Below are positions 8,488-18,131 of a stretch of DNA of 43,874 bases, in pieces. How positions within the stretch are numbered: the first letter of the stretch is position 1; each line of letters begins with the position of its first letter. Source of the DNA: Rhodanobacter sp. GTDB taxonomy: Bacteria; Pseudomonadota; Gammaproteobacteria; Xanthomonadales; Rhodanobacteraceae. The stretch lies in NCBI GenBank assembly GCA_027307195.1, contig DAHUXL010000031.1:1-43874 (forward strand). Reading direction: 5' to 3'. Under the pieces are notes generated by a model. That model saw only the letters and a program-made list of their open reading frames with translations, was not told where the DNA came from and did no database searches. The translations under genes were made by a program, and so were the position numbers.

Positions 8488-11400
8488 TCAGCCGTGCGAG
8501 TCGCTCTTGTGCTCGCTGTTTTCGTCATCAGGCAGAACCGTTGCCGGCTTGCTTTCTTCGTGGCTCGACGCAGCCGGTTTTACCGGATGGATCGGCTGGG
8601 CCAGCAGATCACCCTGTTTCGGTAATGGCAGCGAAGAAACCGGGCTGGCAACCGCCGGCTTTTCCGGCACGCTGACCGACGGGGGCGGCGCCACAACGCT
8701 GGCGGGTTTGCTGACCGGCTCGATGACGGGAGTCACTGCTGCCGGAGTCGGCTGTACTGTCGGCTGAGCACGGGGCTCGTGGACAGGCTGGCTGATCGGC
8801 GTTGCAGTCGGCGTTACGGCAACCGGCATGACGGCTAAGGGCGCAGGAACGTTGGTGGTATCTGCGGTTGTGTCAATACGGTCAAAACCGGCGACAGCTG
8901 TGGGTATGACTTGTGGTGTGCTGCTGGTCGGAATTGGAGCCGTTGCTGTTGAATTCGCCTGATCGGGGATCGGCGGCAGGGTAGGCAGATTGAAGGCCGT
9001 CATGGTTGGCGCGGCAGCGTTGACCGCAGCGGCAGCTGGTGGGGTGATCGTCGGCTTCGGCTGGTTATCCATTGCCGAAGGGGCGGTCGCGCTGACAGCC
9101 GCGGTCTTCTCGACGGGCTGCGGAGCAACCGGGTGGTGAACTTCGGCTGCCGGTGCTGGCGTAGTGTCATCTGCCGCACCGACTGTCGAGTTGACTGCAC
9201 CCGCCGCTGTCGCGCGGGCAGCGAAAGATGCATGTGACGGTTCGCTGCGGGTTGTCGCAACGGTGCCAATGGCTTCATCGCGGTCCTCATCATCGAGTGC
9301 ACGTGCCTGCGCGGTGTCGAGCTCCGTACCGTTCGGAACGGCCTCGTCATGGCGGCGCCGACGACGACCACCGCGCCGACCGCGGCGACGACGCGACTGG
9401 CTGCCATCTGCGTCGAGAGCATCATCGGCGGATTCTGGTGCAGCCGATGCGGCCAGCGGTGTGAGCAGTTCGGCTTCCTTGGCGGCGGCGTCCAGCGGCG
9501 CGGCGAGCGGACGTTCGCTGGCGGCAGGACGTGGCTGACGCTCGATCTTCGGCTGTGGTGGATTGGGCTTGCGCTCGGTCCGCGCCTGGTTGCTTTCGGT
9601 TGCGACAGGCTTTGGTTGACGTTCCGCCTTCGCGGTCTGCACTTGTGCCTGCTGCGACTGGCGCGGCTGCGCCTCGTTGTTGCGCTGGCGGTTGTTCCTG
9701 GCCTGCTGCTGTGCGCCGGCTTTCGACGGATTCTGCTGCGCCGGTTCGCGCCGCGGCTGACGCGACGAAGATGCATTGGAGGTATTGCCGGCGCGAGTGC
9801 CGCGCTCGTCACGACGATTGCGGTTGTTGTCGCGGTCGCTGTCATCGGTACGTTTCGGTGCCGGTGCCGGAGTCGCGGCTTCGGCACTGCGGAACCAGCC
9901 AAGCAGGCGCGAGATAATGCCGCCCGTCGGTGCCGTGCGGGTGGTCGTCGCCATGGCTGGCTGGCGACGGGCTGCTGGCGCAGCAACTGCGGCTGGCGGT
10001 GCGACTTCCTCGCGCAGCGGAGCGGGGCTGGAGGGCACGACGCCGCTCACGGCGGGCTGCTCGCTGCTGCCCAGAGTCTGGCCCATCTTGGGAAGTTCGG
10101 CGGTCTCCACCGTGGTCAGTCGTTCATAGCTGGGTTTGCTGTGCTCGCCCATGTCCGCTTCGCGGATACGCTGGATCTCGATATGCGGTGTTTCCAGCTT
10201 CTCGTCCGCAACGATCATCACGTGCACCTTGTGGCGCAGTTCGATCTCGACCACGCTGGCGCGCTTCTCGTTGAGCAGGAAATTGACGACGCTCGAGGGC
10301 GCCTGCACCAGCACCTGGCCGGTGTTGTCCTTCATCGCGTGTTCTTCGATGAGACGCAGGGTCGACAGCGACAACGATTCCACGCCACGGATATGGCCAT
10401 GGCCTTCGCAGCGTGGGCAGACGATCTGACTCGCTTCGCCGAGGCTGGGGCGCAGGCGCTGGCGCGACATCTCGAGCAGGCCGAAGCGCGAGATGCGGCC
10501 GATCTGCACGCGGGCGCGATCCTGCTTCAGTGCCTCCTTCAGGCGATCTTCCACTTCGCGCTGGTGCTTGGGACTGTCCATGTCGATGAAATCGATCACG
10601 ATCAGGCCGCCGGCATCGCGGATGCGCGCCTGGCGGGCGATTTCCACCGCGGCTTCGCAATTGGTGTTGAACGCGGTCTCCTCGATGTCGCTGCCCTTGG
10701 TGGCCTTGGAGGAGTTGATGTCGATCGCGGTCAACGCTTCGGTCTGGTCGATCACGATCGAGCCGCCCGAGGGCAGGCGTACTTGGCGGTCGAACGCGCT
10801 CTCGATCTGCGTTTCGATCTGGTAGCGCGTGAACAGCGGGGTGTCGTCCTTGTACAGCTTGAGCTTGCGCAGCGCGTTCGGCATTACCTGCTGCATGAAG
10901 TCGCGAGCGTCGTTGTACAACGATTCCTCGTCGATCAGGATCTCGCCGATGTCGCTGCGCAGGTAGTCGCGCAGGGCGCGAATGAACAGCTTTGATTCCT
11001 GATAGATCAGGAACGGCGCGCGCTGCTTGTTGGCCGCTTCGGAGATCGACTTCCACAGCTGCAGAAGATAATCGAGATCCCATTGCAGCTCTTCGGCGTC
11101 GCGGCCGAGGCCGGCGGTGCGCACGATCAGGCCGACATCGTCGGGTACGGTGACGTGGTCAAGCGCTTCCTTCAGCGCCTGCCGATCCTCACCCTCGATC
11201 CGGCGCGAAACGCCGCCGGCCTTCGGGTTGTTCGGCATCAGCACCATGTAGCGACCAGCCAGGCTGATGAACGTGGTGAGGGCAGCGCCCTTGTTGCCGC
11301 GCTCTTCCTTTTCCACCTGAACGACCACTTCCTGACCTTCCTTGATCAGTTCGCGGATGCTGGACTTGTGCGGGTCCAGGCCCGGCGTGAAGTACTCGCG

Positions 11401-11622
11401 GGAGATTTCCTTCAGCGGCAGGAATCCGTGGCGTTCGGCTCCGTATTCGACGAAGCAGGCTTCGAGTGAAGCCTCGACACGGGTGATACGACCCTTGTAA
11501 ATATTGGACTTTTTCTGTTCCCGCGAAGGGATTTCAATGTCCAGGTCGTACAGGTTCTGGCCATCGACAATGGCCACGCGCAACTCTTCACGCTGAGTCG
11601 CGTTGATCAACATACGTTTCAT
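8488..11622 (-). CDS. rne: Ribonuclease E
   Basis: [31 protein letters not shown]1 domain; [28 protein letters not shown] Zn-link; long Arg/Pro/Ala-rich C-terminal tail with [14 protein letters not shown]. Confidence 0.97.
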   Translation of the reverse strand: MKRMLINATQREELRVAIVDGQNLYDLDIEIPSREQKKSNIYKGRITRVEASLEACFVEYGAERHGFLPLKEISREYFTPGLDPHKSSIRELIKEGQEVVVQVEKEERGNKGAALTTFISLAGRYMVLMPNNPKAGGVSRRIEGEDRQALKEALDHVTVPDDVGLIVRTAGLGRDAEELQWDLDYLLQLWKSISEAANKQRAPFLIYQESKLFIRALRDYLRSDIGEILIDEESLYNDARDFMQQVMPNALRKLKLYKDDTPLFTRYQIETQIESAFDRQVRLPSGGSIVIDQTEALTAIDINSSKATKGSDIEETAFNTNCEAAVEIARQARIRDAGGLIVIDFIDMDSPKHQREVEDRLKEALKQDRARVQIGRISRFGLLEMSRQRLRPSLGEASQIVCPRCEGHGHIRGVESLSLSTLRLIEEHAMKDNTGQVLVQAPSSVVNFLLNEKRASVVEIELRHKVHVMIVADEKLETPHIEIQRIREADMGEHSKPSYERLTTVETAELPKMGQTLGSSEQPAVSGVVPSSPAPLREEVAPPAAVAAPAARRQPAMATTTRTAPTGGIISRLLGWFRSAEAATPAPAPKRTDDSDRDNNRNRRDERGTRAGNTSNASSSRQPRREPAQQNPSKAGAQQQARNNRQRNNEAQPRQSQQAQVQTAKAERQPKPVATESNQARTERKPNPPQPKIERQPRPAASERPLAAPLDAAAKEAELLTPLAASAAPESADDALDADGSQSRRRRGRRGGRRRRRHDEAVPNGTELDTAQARALDDEDRDEAIGTVATTRSEPSHASFAARATAAGAVNSTVGAADDTTPAPAAEVHHPVAPQPVEKTAAVSATAPSAMDNQPKPTITPPAAAAVNAAAPTMTAFNLPTLPPIPDQANSTATAPIPTSSTPQVIPTAVAGFDRIDTTADTTNVPAPLAVMPVAVTPTATPISQPVHEPRAQPTVQPTPAAVTPVIEPVSKPASVVAPPPSVSVPEKPAVASPVSSLPLPKQGDLLAQPIHPVKPAASSHEESKPATVLPDDENSEHKSDSHG

Positions 11623-11713
11623 GCTAGTAATCCTCGGCTTGCCGCGCGTCGCGTGCCGCGGTGGCGCCTCAATTGGCGGCCTGCCGGGGATCGCGCCGCT
11701 GCGGTTAAGCGGC

Positions 11714-11740
11714 AAAAAAACGGCACCGTTTACGGTGTCG
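11714..11740 (-). terminator. Intrinsic terminator in rne 5' leader
   Basis: Minus-strand RNA CGACACCG-UAAA-CGGUGCCG-UUUUUUU (8-bp stem with one A-C mismatch), about 92 nt upstream of the rne start. Confidence 0.65.
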
Positions 11741-11926
11741 GGATGATTCGGTCAGCTGCGCCTGCCGCCCCGATACCTCATGGCATCGGACAAATAGCAG
11801 CCCAAACCGTTACGATGAAAGGGAGCCGCGACCGGTCGCCAAGGCAACCGGCGCAATCCTCGCCGACGTTACGGGCAGGCACTCGACCCGATCCAGACAC
11901 CGATGGGCAGAATGTGGCGCCCGTCG

Positions 11927-11955
11927 AGTATCCTATTTCAGCAGGTTTTTTTCAA
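11927..11955 (-). promoter_or_regulatory. Candidate sigma-70 promoter for rne leader
   Basis: Minus strand TTGAAA-N17-GATACT (5/6 and 4/6 matches). Confidence 0.45.
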
Positions 11956-12953
11956 TGCAGACGGCAATTTCCCCCGACGCACCTCACGGTGTACGTCAAG
12001 TCGCGATCGGTCCCGAGCGTGACGGCCAGCGCATCGACAATGCGCTGGTGACCCTACTCAAGGGCGTGCCCAAGAGCATGATTTACCGGCTTTTGCGCAC
12101 CGGCCAGGTACGCGTGAACGGCAAGCGGGCGAAGCCGGACACCCGTCTCGCAGACGGTGATACGCTGCGCATCCCTCCGGTGCGGGTGGCGGAACGGCCC
12201 GAGGGCAATGCACCTGCCACCGGTCTGGTGGCCTCGGTAGCCGACGCCGTCATTTTCGAAGACAAGCACTTTCTGGTCATCGACAAGCCTGCCGGCGTGG
12301 CCAGCCATGGCGGCAGCGGGGTCAGTCATGGCGCGATCGAGCTGTTGCGCGCGGCACGGCCGCAGGAGCATCTGGAACTGGTGCATCGACTCGATCGCGA
12401 TACCAGTGGCGTGCTGGTTTTTGCCAGGACGCGGGCTGGGCTTACCGGCTTGCAGGCGGCGATCCGTGCAGGTCAAGTCACCAAACAATATCTGTGCCTG
12501 ATGCTCGGCCATCCGTCCAAGGCGAAGTTCGACGTCAATGCGCCGTTGCTGAAATCAGTATTGCAAGGCGGCGAGCGGATGGTGCGGGTGGCCGATAACG
12601 GCAAGCCGTCACTGACCTTTTTCCGGGAAATGGAGCAGTACCCCGGCGCCCGTCTGATGCAGGCTACCTTGGGCACGGGGCGTACCCATCAGATCCGCGT
12701 GCATGCGGCGCACATCGGCCATCCGTTGGCCGGCGATCCGAAGTATGGCGACAAGGAGATGAACAAACGGTTCCGCGAGATGGGCCTGAACCGGATGTTC
12801 CTGCATGCCGCGCACATGAGTTTCGAGTTGGATGACCGCGCTTACAGTTTCTCCACGCCGCTGCCTGATGACTTGAAGACGTTTCTCGATGTGCTTGCCA
12901 TCAAGGGCAAGCGACTCGTCTATTCGCGGGACAAGTCGCGTACGGATTTCTGA
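11955..12953 (+). CDS. rluC: 23S rRNA pseudouridine synthase RluC family
   Basis: S4 domain RIDNALVTLLKGVPKSMIYRLLRTGQVRVNGKRAKPDTRL; LELVHRLDRDTSGVLVFAR catalytic motif; GRTHQIRVHAAHIGHPLAGDPKYG. Confidence 0.93.
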   Translation: MQTAISPDAPHGVRQVAIGPERDGQRIDNALVTLLKGVPKSMIYRLLRTGQVRVNGKRAKPDTRLADGDTLRIPPVRVAERPEGNAPATGLVASVADAVIFEDKHFLVIDKPAGVASHGGSGVSHGAIELLRAARPQEHLELVHRLDRDTSGVLVFARTRAGLTGLQAAIRAGQVTKQYLCLMLGHPSKAKFDVNAPLLKSVLQGGERMVRVADNGKPSLTFFREMEQYPGARLMQATLGTGRTHQIRVHAAHIGHPLAGDPKYGDKEMNKRFREMGLNRMFLHAAHMSFELDDRAYSFSTPLPDDLKTFLDVLAIKGKRLVYSRDKSRTDF

Positions 12954-13295
12954 TCAGCGCGCCAGCAAGGCCTCGACCCGTGCGGCACAGATGAAGTCGT
13001 TCAACGACAGTCCGCCGGCGTCATGGGTCGACCACAACACCTGGCAATGGCTGTAACCGGCTTCGAGGTCGGGGTGATGATCCTCATGGTTGGCCATGAA
13101 GCCCACCGCGTTGATGAAACCCAAGGTGTGGTGGAAGTCGGCGAACTTGAAGTCCTTGACGATGGCCATGCCATCGTCGCGCAGCTGCCAGCCCCGCAGT
13201 TGCCGCAACAGTCCCGCTACCTGTGCGGTGTCGAGCGCATGCTCTTTGCCTTTGCGCGGCTGGCAATGCTGCGTGGCCAGATCATTGGCGTTCAT
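12954..13295 (-). CDS. phhB: Pterin-4a-carbinolamine dehydratase
   Basis: FKFADFHHTLGFINAVGFMANHEDHHPDLEAGYSHCQVLWSTHDAGGLSLNDF. Confidence 0.93.
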   Translation of the reverse strand: MNANDLATQHCQPRKGKEHALDTAQVAGLLRQLRGWQLRDDGMAIVKDFKFADFHHTLGFINAVGFMANHEDHHPDLEAGYSHCQVLWSTHDAGGLSLNDFICAARVEALLAR

Positions 13296-13448
13296 GTGAA
13301 TCTCCGTGCGGGCTGAAAGTCAGGGATGCGAAGGGTCGGAGCTGCGCGCGCAAATGTCAAAGCGGACATCAAACTAGAAACAGGACTAAAATGGTGCTGT
13401 TTCGCTGGCGGAGTTCGCCGGCGCCCGTTTGGTGACACTGGAGCAGGC

Positions 13449-14057
13449 ATGATCGATATTTCGGAGCGCGCGCAACAGCACTTTCTGCGGCTTCTCTCAC
13501 AACAGGGCATCGATGGCCTGAGCATCCGCCTGCGGGTCACGGCAGCCGGTACGCCAGCGGCCAGCTGCGAACTCGAGTTCTGCGAGCCGGCCGACCTTGC
13601 CGGTGGGGAATGGACGATCGAGTGTGCCGGCTTCAACTTTCACATCGACGGCGACAGCGCCAGCTGGCTGGATAACGCGACCATCGATTTCGAGGCCAAT
13701 GCCACCGGTGGTCAGCTCAATATCCGCGCGCCGAAGATCAAGGGCGACGTGCCTGGTGCGGCGGCAGGGTTGGTCGAGCGGGTGCGCTATGTGCTTGAGG
13801 CCGAAGTGAATCCGAAACTGGCTTCACACGGCGGCCGGGTTACGTTGCTGGAGATCAGTGCCGACGGTGCGGTGCTGTTGCAGTTTGGCGGTGGTTGCCA
13901 TGGCTGCGGCATGGTCGACGTGACGCTCAAGCAGGGCGTCGAAAAGACCTTGCGCGAGCGCGTGCCGGAAATCACTGCGGTGCGCGACGCGACCGATCAT
14001 GCCGGCGGCGAAAAGCCGTATTACAGCAAGGCCGAGGGCAAGTCTGCGATCGCCTGA
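13449..14057 (+). CDS. nfuA: Fe-S biogenesis protein NfuA
   Basis: MIDISERAQQHFLRLL; degenerate A-type domain followed by NifU domain with GGGCHGCGMVDVTLKQGVEKTL. Confidence 0.94.
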   Translation: MIDISERAQQHFLRLLSQQGIDGLSIRLRVTAAGTPAASCELEFCEPADLAGGEWTIECAGFNFHIDGDSASWLDNATIDFEANATGGQLNIRAPKIKGDVPGAAAGLVERVRYVLEAEVNPKLASHGGRVTLLEISADGAVLLQFGGGCHGCGMVDVTLKQGVEKTLRERVPEITAVRDATDHAGGEKPYYSKAEGKSAIA

Positions 14058-14085
14058 GCCAACCATGGCCGTACTGCCGGATGCA

Positions 14086-14114
14086 CAAAGGCCCGCCAGA
14101 GCGGGCCTTTGTTT
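14086..14114 (+). terminator. Intrinsic terminator after nfuA (possibly bidirectional)
   Basis: caaaGGCCCGCcagaGCGGGCCtttgttt. Confidence 0.8.
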
Positions 14115-14137
14115 GTCATGCGACAGGACGAGCCGAC

Positions 14138-14491
14138 TTACTTGGCGCCCTCGACATGACCTTGCAGGGTATCGAGCTTGGTCGGCAGGCTGGAGAAGTA
14201 GGCGGCAACGTCCTCGATATCCTGGTCGGACAGGGTGGCCACCATGCCCTTCATGATCGGATTCTCGCGCTGACCGTCCTTGTACTCGTGCAGCACTTGC
14301 TGCAGATACAGGTTGTACTGGCCGGCGAGGCGCGGGTATTGCGGATCGACTGCATTGCCGTCGACACCATGGCAGGCGAAGCAGGTGGCTGCTTTCTGCT
14401 TGCCGTTTTCAGCATTGCCATTGGCCAGCAATTGGGTGGAGGCGAACGCCAGCATGGCGCCGAATGAAAGCAGGGTAAGCGCACGTTTCAT
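14138..14491 (-). CDS. c-type cytochrome, cytochrome c4-like single-heme
   Basis: Signal peptide MKRALTLLSFGAMLAFASTQLLANG; CFACH heme motif; YPRLAGQYNLYLQQVLHEYKDGQRENPIMKGMVATLSDQDIEDVAAYFSSL. Confidence 0.9.
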   Translation of the reverse strand: MKRALTLLSFGAMLAFASTQLLANGNAENGKQKAATCFACHGVDGNAVDPQYPRLAGQYNLYLQQVLHEYKDGQRENPIMKGMVATLSDQDIEDVAAYFSSLPTKLDTLQGHVEGAK

Positions 14492-14509
14492 GCGGAAAGT
14501 CCTTGGCAA

Positions 14510-14842
14510 CTACTTGGCGAGGCTGGAAAGATAGGCGGCGACGTTCTGGATGTCCGTATCGGACAAACTCTGCGCCTGTGCACCCATGGTCGGATGCTTG
14601 CGATCGCCACTCTGGTAACCATGCAGTGCATTGACGATGTACTGCTCGTTCTGTCCGGCGATTTTCGGCACCGGATATTGCGGGTAGGCATTGGTGTAAC
14701 CAGGTACGCCGTGGCAACCGGCGCAGGTGTAAATCAGTTCACGTCCGGCAGCCTTGTCACCTTCAGCGTGTGCACTGGCAGCGGCGAAAAGGGCTGTGGC
14801 CGCGGCCATGCCAAGCAATTGCAGTCGAGTCATCGAGATCAT
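14510..14842 (-). CDS. c-type cytochrome, cytochrome c4-like single-heme
   Basis: Signal peptide; CAGCH heme motif; YPVPKIAGQNEQYIVNALHGYQSGDRKHPTMGAQAQSLSDTDIQNVAAYLSSL; start MISM or MTRL (14833). Confidence 0.9.
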   Translation of the reverse strand: MISMTRLQLLGMAAATALFAAASAHAEGDKAAGRELIYTCAGCHGVPGYTNAYPQYPVPKIAGQNEQYIVNALHGYQSGDRKHPTMGAQAQSLSDTDIQNVAAYLSSLAK

Positions 14843-15131
14843 TCCCACGAGTACGGCGGGTACAGGGTGATATAAGTCGCCAAGTATAGACGTTGCGTCA
14901 CGGCGCGGACAACACTTCACGCGTGTGCACTGCATATTCGCGCGGTGCTCATCGACATCCCATGCATCCCATGCCGCCTTTCAGGATTCCTGGCGAAAAC
15001 CATAAAGAATGTGGAAGCTCATGTGTTGTTCGATGCACCTGTCACCGATGGAGTTACCCATGCTTCATCGGATGGCATTGGTACTGAGGCCTTCGGCCGC
15101 ATATACTGGTCGGGTCAAAATCGTTTTCCCC

Positions 15132-15486
<355 letters not shown>

Positions 15487-15490
15487 ATAA

Positions 15491-15527
15491 ACAAAAAGCC
15501 CTTGATGATCATCAAGGGCTTTTTTGT
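15491..15527. terminator. Bidirectional intrinsic terminator between ssrA and smpB
   Basis: acaaaaaGCCCTTGATgATCATCAAGGGCttttttgt-type symmetric hairpin. Confidence 0.9.
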
Positions 15528-15548
15528 TGCGCGATCCCTTGCGTGGCT

Positions 15549-16040
15549 TCAGGCACTGCGGTTGTGCGAGCGCATGGTGCGCTGCTTCTCGATCTGCCAG
15601 TCACGCTGCTTCTCGGTGTCGCGCTTGTCGTGTTCCTGCTTGCCGCGGGCGAGGCCGATCTCGACCTTGACCTTGTTGCCCTTCCAGTACATCGCCGTGG
15701 GCACCAGTGTGTAGCCCTTGCGCTCGACGGCGCCGACCAGCTGATCGATTTCCTTGCGATGCAGCAGCAGTTTGCGGGTGCGTCGATCTTCGGCGATGAC
15801 ATGGGTGGAGGCACTGATCAACGGCGGGATGGAGGTGCCGATCAGGAAGATCTCGTTCTTCAGGACGACCGCGTAGCTGTCGCCAAAGTTGATTCGCCCG
15901 GCACGCAATGCTTTCAGCTCCCAGCCTTGCAGGGCAATGCCGGCCTCGAAACGCTGGTCGATGTGGTATTCGAAACGGGAGCGCTTGTTGAGCGCGATGG
16001 TGCTGCCGCCCTTGTTGTCTTTATCCTTCGCCTTGGCCAT
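15549..16040 (-). CDS. smpB: SsrA-binding protein SmpB
   Basis: IALNKRSRFEYHIDQRFEAGIALQGWELKALRAGRINFGDSYAVV...RKLLLHRKEIDQLVG...GLARGKQEHDKRDTEKQRDWQ. Confidence 0.97.
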   Translation of the reverse strand: MAKAKDKDNKGGSTIALNKRSRFEYHIDQRFEAGIALQGWELKALRAGRINFGDSYAVVLKNEIFLIGTSIPPLISASTHVIAEDRRTRKLLLHRKEIDQLVGAVERKGYTLVPTAMYWKGNKVKVEIGLARGKQEHDKRDTEKQRDWQIEKQRTMRSHNRSA

Positions 16041-16123
16041 GTCCGTTAAACTCGGGCCTTGTTGCCCTGATGCCGATTCCGCCGCATACCGGGCCAAACC
16101 AAGCGTGATGTGAAGAGGTTGCC

Positions 16124-16555
16124 GTGATCGAAATCCGTCGCAGTGCACTGGTGAAGTATTCGCCGATGCAGATGTTCGACCTGGTCAATGAAGTTGAAGC
16201 ATACCCAAAGCGTTTCCCCTGGTGTGCCGGTGCCGAAGTGCTCGAGCGTGAGAATGATGTGCTGGTGGCGCGGCTGGATCTCAAGTTTGCCGGGTTCCGC
16301 CAGAGTTTCACCACGCGCAATTCGGTCGATCCGCCCAGACGCCTGCAGATGAGTCTGGTCGATGGTCCGTTCCGCAGCCTCGAAGGCGTGTGGGAATTCA
16401 TCGCATTGGGTGATGCCGGTTGCAAGGTCGCGTTCGCGCTGGACTTCGATTATGCGGGGCGGCTTGGCGGGAGTGCGTTGAAGCTTGGCTTTCAGGGGTT
16501 GGCAGGGCGCATGGTTGACGATTTCTGTCGGGAGGCCGAACGAGTCTATGGCTGA
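16124..16555 (+). CDS. ratA: RatA/COQ10-type START-like ubiquinone-binding family protein
   Basis: GTG start; IEIRRSALVKYSPMQMFDLVNEVEAYPKRFPWCAGAEVLERE; adjacent to smpB and rnfH as in other gammaproteobacteria. Confidence 0.9.
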   Translation: MIEIRRSALVKYSPMQMFDLVNEVEAYPKRFPWCAGAEVLERENDVLVARLDLKFAGFRQSFTTRNSVDPPRRLQMSLVDGPFRSLEGVWEFIALGDAGCKVAFALDFDYAGRLGGSALKLGFQGLAGRMVDDFCREAERVYG

Positions 16556-16826
16556 GCGCACGATCACGGCAGAGGTGGTTTATGCGGCTGCCGGACAGCA
16601 GATCCTGCGCCGGGTCGAGCTGGCCGAAGGCAGCACGGTAGAGCAGGCGATCGACGCTTCAGGAATAGCCGGGGTGCTCCCGGAGGGAGCGATCGACGCG
16701 CGCCACCTCGGTATTTTCGCTTGCAGGGTGGCGCCGGATCAGGTCGTGCAGAACGGTGATCGGATCGAAATCTATCGGTCGCTCATGCTCGGTCCGATGG
16801 AAGCGCGCCGGCGACGCGCCCGTTGA
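16548..16826 (+). CDS. RnfH-family ubiquitin-like protein
   Basis: MAERTITAEVVYAAAGQQILRRVELAEGSTVEQAIDASGI...GIFACRVAPDQVVQNGDRIEIYRSLMLGPMEARRRRA. Confidence 0.9.
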   Translation: MAERTITAEVVYAAAGQQILRRVELAEGSTVEQAIDASGIAGVLPEGAIDARHLGIFACRVAPDQVVQNGDRIEIYRSLMLGPMEARRRRAR

Positions 16827-16869
16827 GTCGGGATCGGGAGGGTAGACGCTGCCCGATCCATGGCGGTGA

Positions 16870-17328
16870 TCAGTGGCCGTCGTTGTTGCCCTGGCCGAAG
16901 CCGCCGCTGTCCTTGTTGTCGTTCGGGGACTTGCTCTTGTCGCCCTCGGTCTCGTTGACCGGGTAGCCGGCGTTGTACTTCTTGCTGTCCTTGACCAGTT
17001 GCTGGGCATCCTGTGCGAAGAAGTCGCCCTCGGTGCGCACCAGCGTGTCGTTGTTGAAGGTCAGCGTGAATGTACGCACCTTGATCGGGCTGCCGCGATG
17101 CGAAAAGGTGGACACATAGTCCCAGCGACTCTGATCGAACGGCGTGCTGACCGAAGGCGTGCCCATCAGCACCAACACTTGATGCTTGGTCATGCCGGGC
17201 TTGAGCTGATCCACCACTTTCTTGTCGAGCAGGTTGCCTTGCTGCACGTCGGGTGTGTAGACGATATGGCAGCCGGCGATGGAGAGCGCCAGCATGGCGA
17301 AAACCAGCAGGGTGATCAGCTTTTGCAT
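16870..17328 (-). CDS. bamE: Outer membrane assembly lipoprotein BamE
   Basis: Lipobox LSIAGC; IVYTPDVQQGNLLDKKVVDQLKPGMTKHQVLVLMGTPSVSTPFDQSRWDYVSTF. Confidence 0.94.
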   Translation of the reverse strand: MQKLITLLVFAMLALSIAGCHIVYTPDVQQGNLLDKKVVDQLKPGMTKHQVLVLMGTPSVSTPFDQSRWDYVSTFSHRGSPIKVRTFTLTFNNDTLVRTEGDFFAQDAQQLVKDSKKYNAGYPVNETEGDKSKSPNDNKDSGGFGQGNNDGH

Positions 17329-17404
17329 GCGTGTTGCGTCCGGATCGTAAAGGTGTCGGATGATACACTACCGGCCTGGAAACGCCGTGTGCGGAGAGTG
17401 GGTC

Positions 17405-17827
17405 ATGGAACAGGAAACCAAAGAGCTGCGCCGGGTTGGCCTCAAGGTGACCCATCCGCGCATGCGCATCCTGCAGATTTTCGACGAGGAAGGGGTGCAG
17501 CACCTCACGGCCGAAGACGTCTACAAGAAACTGCTTGCCCACCAGGAAGATATCGGCCTGGCAACGGTGTATCGCGTGCTCACCCAGTTCGAGGCGGCAG
17601 GCATCATCGTCAAGCACAATTTTGAAGGCGGGCAGGCTGTCTACGAGCTTGATCGTGGCAAACATCACGACCACATGATTGATGTGGACAGCGGGAAAGT
17701 GATTGAGTTCGTCAGCGAGGAGATCGAGCGCCTGCAGCACGAGATCGCCGCACGGCATGGCTATGTGATCGAGGATCACAGTCTGGTGCTGTATGTGCGG
17801 CCAAAGCATCACCCACGCAAAAGCTGA
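17405..17827 (+). CDS. fur: Ferric uptake regulator Fur
   Basis: GLKVTHPRMRILQIF, HLTAEDVYKKLLAHQEDIGLATVYRVLTQFEAAGI, KHHDHMIDVDSGKVIEF. Confidence 0.96.
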   Translation: MEQETKELRRVGLKVTHPRMRILQIFDEEGVQHLTAEDVYKKLLAHQEDIGLATVYRVLTQFEAAGIIVKHNFEGGQAVYELDRGKHHDHMIDVDSGKVIEFVSEEIERLQHEIAARHGYVIEDHSLVLYVRPKHHPRKS

Positions 17828-17885
17828 GCAAGCAAGACCGGCAATGCCGGCCTGTGGCTCCTGCTGGAGTTTTCGAGCAGTGCGC

Positions 17886-18090
17886 ATAAAAAAGCCGCGA
17901 GGAGGACTCCTGTCCGCCCGCGGCTGCTCCCCTACCTGTCCCAGTCGGCGTACGCGATCGACTCGCGATGGCCTGCACTCGTCGCCAGGTAGCGGCGAAA
18001 CGGCATCCTGCCGTTGTTTCAGAGCCCCCGTCCCCACGGTGACTCTGATCCGCCATCTTGCGATGGCAGCTCCCCCACATCGATGAACCG
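17886..18090 (-). ncRNA. Candidate structured sRNA or 3'UTR RNA, CsrA/Rsm-titrating-like
   Basis: Eight GGA on minus strand (plus-strand TCC at 17908, 17913, 17928, 17939, 18006, 18031, 18049, 18071); hairpin AACGGCA-GGA-TGCCGTT; terminator AGCCGCG..GGAC-AGGA-GUCC..CGCGGCU-UUUUU. Confidence 0.5.
17888..17925 (-). terminator. Intrinsic terminator of the minus-strand RNA
   Basis: Stem AGCCGCG/CGCGGCT with inner GGAC-AGGA-GTCC hairpin, followed on the minus strand by a T run. Confidence 0.75.
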
Positions 18091-18131
18091 ATCGTAACGA
18101 GCCCTTCACGTTTCCGGTATCGGAAAAATTC

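Noticed and set aside
9300-9420. Arg-codon-rich low-complexity stretch in the rne 3' part
   Set aside because: Encodes the [17 protein letters not shown]-binding tail expected in RNase E C-terminal regions.
9349-10995. 548-aa plus-strand ORF
   Set aside because: Antisense to rne; mirror ORF without domain support.
16124-16826. RatA-RatB type toxin-antitoxin module
   Set aside because: RatA is a COQ10/START-like family protein and the neighbour is RnfH-like; gene order is a common housekeeping arrangement, so a toxin-antitoxin role is not supported by sequence.
17830-17855. Small hairpin CCGGCAATGCCGG after fur as terminator
   Set aside because: Short stem and no adjacent U tract; not supportable as an intrinsic terminator.
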